Shown here: one piece after another, positions 6,738 to 9,773 of the stretch
Layout of the letters: each line of letters starts with the position of its first letter
How positions within the stretch are numbered: position 1 is the first letter of the stretch
NCBI GenBank assembly: GCA_009920585.1
Contig: RFZT01000071.1
Location: 1 to 9,773 of the forward strand
DNA: 9,773 bases
Reading direction: 5' to 3'
DNA from: a bacterium
Lineage (GTDB): Bacteria > Verrucomicrobiota > Verrucomicrobiia > Chthoniobacterales > Terrimicrobiaceae
Made by a program: the position numbers and the translations under genes
Notes under the pieces: generated by a model
What the model was told of the DNA's origin: nothing
The model's input: the letters and a program-made list of their open reading frames with translations, nothing else
Databases searched by the model: none

Positions 6738-8666
6738 ATGCGTCTTGGTATAATCGTAGCTCTTTGTTCGACCGCTTTTGCCGGTGATACGATTCCCTTG
6801 CAGGAGGGCGTTAAAAGCCTCGCATCTGCTTTGAACGCCCTGCCTCAGACGCCACCGCTTCCAGCCACTTCCTATGGTGATCCGCTATCGGCCAGCGTCC
6901 CGCAAACGCGGGAGGAACTCTGGACTGGCATCGACGTGCGCGCGGAACCTCTGGATGTCGAAGTCCTGAAAGAGTGGGAACAAGACGGCGTTATTTTGAA
7001 GGTGCTGCGATATCGTGTCGGCGTTTTCAAAGGCCAAAAAGCGATGATGGCGGCGGTCTACGGATACCCCAAGGGCGGCAGCAAACTTCCAGGGTTGGTG
7101 CAAATTCACGGTGGTGGCCAGTATGCCCAATACGAACCCGTCCTCACCAATGCCAAGCGAGGCTACGCCACGATCTCGATCGCCTGGGCAGGAAGGATCG
7201 CCGCGCCCGGCTACCAGGTTGATCCCGATCGAGTGAAACTTTTCTGGGAGGGTAAGAAAGACGACCCGAACTACAAAATCACCACCGACTGGGGCGCGCT
7301 GGATGCCTACCACTCCCCAACTCGAAATCCCGCCAGTGACTTCACGGGCATCAAGCCCGCGGCTTGGACCCTAGATACTGTGGAGTCGCCACGGAATAGT
7401 CCGTGGTTCCTGTGCACCTTTGCAGCGCGGCGGGCGCTGACCTTTCTTGAGCAGCAACCGGAAGTGGATGCCAACCGTCTTGGGGTTTATGGCCACTCGA
7501 TGGGAGGAAAAATCTCCGTGCTCACGGCCGGTAGCGATGACCGAGTGAAGGCTGTCGCTCCCTCATGCGGCGGCATCAGCGATCGGCAAAACACGAGCCC
7601 GCTCTATGTGGCGACGATCGCCGATAATAACTATCTCAAAAACATTTCCTGCCCGATTTTCTTTCTGAGCCCCTCGAATGATTTTCACGGGCTCATCAAC
7701 CACCTGCCCGCCGCGTTGCATGAACTCAAGACCCGCGAGTGGCGCCTCACCATCTCGCCTCACCACAACCATCAGGATACCGCCGAATACGAAGTCGCCA
7801 CCCAAATCTGGATGGATCGCTATTTGAAAGGCGAGGGGATCGTTCCGGAGACGCCTTGGACCCAGCTGAATCTGAAAACGAGCGACGGCGTGCCCGAGCT
7901 CAGCATCCGGCCGGATGCCGCGAAGCCGGTTCTGGGCGTCGAGGTTTATTACACTCGCGAAGGCCAGATGGTTGGGGCCAAAGATGATTTCATCAACACG
8001 AAAAACCGCTTCTGGTATTACGCGCCCGCCCAAAAAGTCGATGGGGTCTGGAAAGCCAAATTGCCCCTTTGCGGATTGGAAAAACCTCTCTGGGTCTATG
8101 CCAATGTGATCTATGGCTTGGACAAACCGATCCAAGGCGCGGGCTATTATGCGCGCGCCTACTCCTCGGATCGCTTTGTGATCTCCTCTCCGCCGCAAAT
8201 TTTTTCCAACAAGCAACTTCAAGACGCAGGAGTCAAAGCCACCCGACAACCCTCGCTCCTCATTGAGAACTTCGAAGGCGATTGGAAAAAACAATGGTTC
8301 GCCTACAAACCCGAAGAATGGGCGATCTCAACCCATAAAATTTACACCGAAGAATGGAAAGCGCCCTCGGGCTCTCATCTCGCCTTTGAGGTTCGCTCCG
8401 CGCAACCCAACAAACTAGCCATCGGCTTGAGCGATGCCGGCGCCGAGGTCGCCCTCCAAGGCGGGCAGGTGTGGCAAACGGTGGTGCTGGGTCCGGCGCA
8501 TTTCCTCAACGCCGCCAACGAACCGCTCAAAGACTGGACCACCAGCAAGGAATTACGCTTCGGAGCCCAAGAAACATTGAGGGGCAAAAGCACCAAAGAG
8601 CTCGGCGGAAAATGGCAAGGACCGCCGCCGGAATTCCGAAACTTGCGTTGGCTTGTCGGTTCGTAG
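6738..8666 (+). CDS. Secreted alpha/beta-hydrolase, acetylxylan-esterase-like
   Basis: This is a predicted exported serine esterase of 642 residues that would cleave ester groups (acetyl or similar) from a polysaccharide. Signal peptide 1-15 (LCSTAFA then GD). The alpha/beta-hydrolase core spans ~85-365: IHGGGQY (123-129) is the oxyanion-hole region, YGHSMGG (251-257) is the nucleophile elbow with S254, SPSND (311-315) is a candidate acid strand ending D315, and HHNHQD (342-347) supplies the catalytic His. A region of insertions (~150-215) lies between the first strands and the elbow, as in acetylxylan-esterase and dienelactone-hydrolase relatives. Residues ~380-483 look like a beta-sandwich. 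Residues ~507-640 (ENFEGDW, WFAYKPEEW, RNLRWLVG) form a second beta-rich, possibly carbohydrate-binding domain that I cannot name. ATG 6738 is chosen for its Shine-Dalgarno sequence and signal peptide; ATG 6696 in the same frame is the alternative. It follows gene 2 by 48 nt. Substrate unknown; an amidase or peptidase role is less likely in this context. Confidence 0.75.
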   Translation: MRLGIIVALCSTAFAGDTIPLQEGVKSLASALNALPQTPPLPATSYGDPLSASVPQTREELWTGIDVRAEPLDVEVLKEWEQDGVILKVLRYRVGVFKGQKAMMAAVYGYPKGGSKLPGLVQIHGGGQYAQYEPVLTNAKRGYATISIAWAGRIAAPGYQVDPDRVKLFWEGKKDDPNYKITTDWGALDAYHSPTRNPASDFTGIKPAAWTLDTVESPRNSPWFLCTFAARRALTFLEQQPEVDANRLGVYGHSMGGKISVLTAGSDDRVKAVAPSCGGISDRQNTSPLYVATIADNNYLKNISCPIFFLSPSNDFHGLINHLPAALHELKTREWRLTISPHHNHQDTAEYEVATQIWMDRYLKGEGIVPETPWTQLNLKTSDGVPELSIRPDAAKPVLGVEVYYTREGQMVGAKDDFINTKNRFWYYAPAQKVDGVWKAKLPLCGLEKPLWVYANVIYGLDKPIQGAGYYARAYSSDRFVISSPPQIFSNKQLQDAGVKATRQPSLLIENFEGDWKKQWFAYKPEEWAISTHKIYTEEWKAPSGSHLAFEVRSAQPNKLAIGLSDAGAEVALQGGQVWQTVVLGPAHFLNAANEPLKDWTTSKELRFGAQETLRGKSTKELGGKWQGPPPEFRNLRWLVGS

Positions 8667-8684
8667 GCCGTTTTTAACATTATC

Positions 8685-9773
8685 ATGAAAAATTATTTAC
8701 ACTTCATTGGTTGGTTGGCGATGGGCTTGCACTTGTTGCCTGCACCGACGGCATGGGCAGAAAAGCCCAAGGCGCCTGTCAAATTCGACTACCCCGATCA
8801 GCGCTCCCCTGGCCGCGCAAAAGCCATCGTCCAGGGAAAGACCCACACGCTCCAAAATGACCTCGTGGCGTTTCAGTTTGATGTCACCGAGGGTCGAGTC
8901 ACGAACGCCCGATTCGACATCCCTGGCGAAGCGGGGGCGAGCGTAGTCATCGATGAACCGTTTTCCTTGGTCGTGGATGGCAAGCCGATCAACGCCTCGG
9001 CGTTAAAACTCGATCCGCAAATCCCGGAAGAAACGACCCCTGCAAACACGACCTCGCCTCGATTGGGAGATCATGACGCAGCCAAGTCGTTTGCTCTGAC
9101 TTTTACCGCCCCCGACGATTCCTACCGCGTGGTGTGGAAGCCCATTCTCCGGGACGGCTCGAACTACATCCTCTTCGATGTCACGATCACTCCGTTGCGC
9201 GGAGATTTGAGCCTGAACCGCTTGGTCATGCTGGATGTGACCGCCAAGAACCTGAAGCAACTCGGCACCCCCGCCGGAAGTCCGGTGGCGAACGATCGCT
9301 TCTTCTTCGGGTTTCACCATCCGACCGCAAGGCCTCTCATTGCTGGTGAAAAACTGACCTTTTACTGGGACCGCGCCAACATGGCGGTCAAGCAGGGAGA
9401 GACGCTTCATCAACGCGCCGCCATCGGCATTTACCCAAAAGATCAACTCCGCCGAGCCTTCAACTACTATCTGGAGCGGGAGCGCTCGCATTCCTATCAT
9501 CAGGTCCTTCATTACAATGCTTGGTATGACATCATGCATACCGCAAGGACGAAGAAAGCGGATGAAGCCGAGGCCCTCGAGCGCATTAAGACCTTCCACA
9601 GCGAATTGACCGTCAAGCGCGGGGTGCCCGTGGAGTTGTTTATGTTCGACGATCCGTGGGACAATGTGTCCGGCACCGCCACGGATGTATGGCAGTTTGA
9701 CCCCAAGCGAAATCCTCATGAGTGGAGGGTCATGAATGAGGTCGCCAAGAAGCACGATGCCTCATTGGGTGTT
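8685..9773 (+). CDS. Secreted GH36-like TIM-barrel glycosidase, 5' part
   Basis: The frame stays open to the window edge, giving 363 residues of a longer protein. The signal peptide is 1-25 (PTAWA then EK). Residues ~30-250 form a beta-rich domain (LQNDLVAFQFDV, FALTFTAPDDSYRVVWKP, FFFGFHHPTA) like the N-terminal supersandwich of clan-D alpha-galactosidases. The barrel then starts: LHYNAWYDI (275-283) on the first strand and FMFDDPWDN (319-327) on the second, equivalent to the substrate-binding DDGWD-type motif of GH36 and GH27. The catalytic nucleophile and acid aspartates would lie downstream of 9773 and cannot be checked. Relatives in Bacteroidota and Verrucomicrobiota are often mislabelled 'enterotoxin'. 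The expected role is release of alpha-linked galactose or a similar sugar outside the cytoplasm. It begins 18 nt after the esterase stop, and the AT-rich leader has no Shine-Dalgarno sequence. The family is fairly clear; the substrate is not. Confidence 0.72.
   Translation, partial: MKNYLHFIGWLAMGLHLLPAPTAWAEKPKAPVKFDYPDQRSPGRAKAIVQGKTHTLQNDLVAFQFDVTEGRVTNARFDIPGEAGASVVIDEPFSLVVDGKPINASALKLDPQIPEETTPANTTSPRLGDHDAAKSFALTFTAPDDSYRVVWKPILRDGSNYILFDVTITPLRGDLSLNRLVMLDVTAKNLKQLGTPAGSPVANDRFFFGFHHPTARPLIAGEKLTFYWDRANMAVKQGETLHQRAAIGIYPKDQLRRAFNYYLERERSHSYHQVLHYNAWYDIMHTARTKKADEAEALERIKTFHSELTVKRGVPVELFMFDDPWDNVSGTATDVWQFDPKRNPHEWRVMNEVAKKHDASLGV

Noticed and set aside
7563..8294. 243-residue antisense open frame
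   Set aside because: It lies opposite the esterase, with no family features and no start context; shadow.
9003..9755. 250-residue antisense open frame near the right edge
   Set aside because: It lies opposite the GH36-like gene, which has a signal peptide and barrel motifs on the + strand.

Overview
The window reads as part of a bacterial carbohydrate-degradation locus. The likeliest host is a member of the PVC group, probably Verrucomicrobiota. The evidence is the gene content (a large multidomain secreted GH2, a DUF5703/GH95-like protein, and an 'enterotoxin'-type GH36-like protein), moderate GC content by eye, and translation starts that mostly lack Shine-Dalgarno sequences. This is an inference from gene style; there is no rRNA or other taxonomic marker.

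Layout: positions 1-317 hold no intact gene. They contain a decayed piece that resembles the C-terminus of an IS5-type transposase (about 83-247). It is followed by a strong inverted repeat with a T-tract (248-300) that has a perfect 12-bp palindrome nested in it (272-283). From 318 to the right edge, four genes lie on the + strand with gaps of 30, 48 and 18 nt and no terminator between them, so they look like one operon: (1) a GH2 beta-galactosidase-type enzyme with a CBM32/F5-8C domain and an unidentified C-terminal domain; (2) a DUF5703/GH95-like (alpha/alpha)6-barrel protein with a LamG module inserted in apparently circularly permuted order; (3) a secreted alpha/beta-hydrolase esterase with extra C-terminal beta-rich domains; (4) the first 363 residues of a secreted clan-D (GH36-like) TIM-barrel glycosidase, cut by the window edge.

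All four products start with export signals, so they probably work together in the periplasm or outside the cell. The esterase would remove ester decorations, and the GH2, GH95-like and GH36-like enzymes would trim side-chain sugars, possibly beta- and alpha-galactosyl or fucosyl/galactosyl residues. The target glycan cannot be read from sequence alone. No transporter, SusC/D pair, sulfatase or regulator is present in the window.

The points most worth a second look are the permuted LamG insertion in gene 2, the unidentified C-terminal domain of gene 1, the overlap of terminator-like hairpin and palindrome just upstream of the operon, and the fact that all four ORFs share one reading frame with only a single stop codon between each neighbouring pair.
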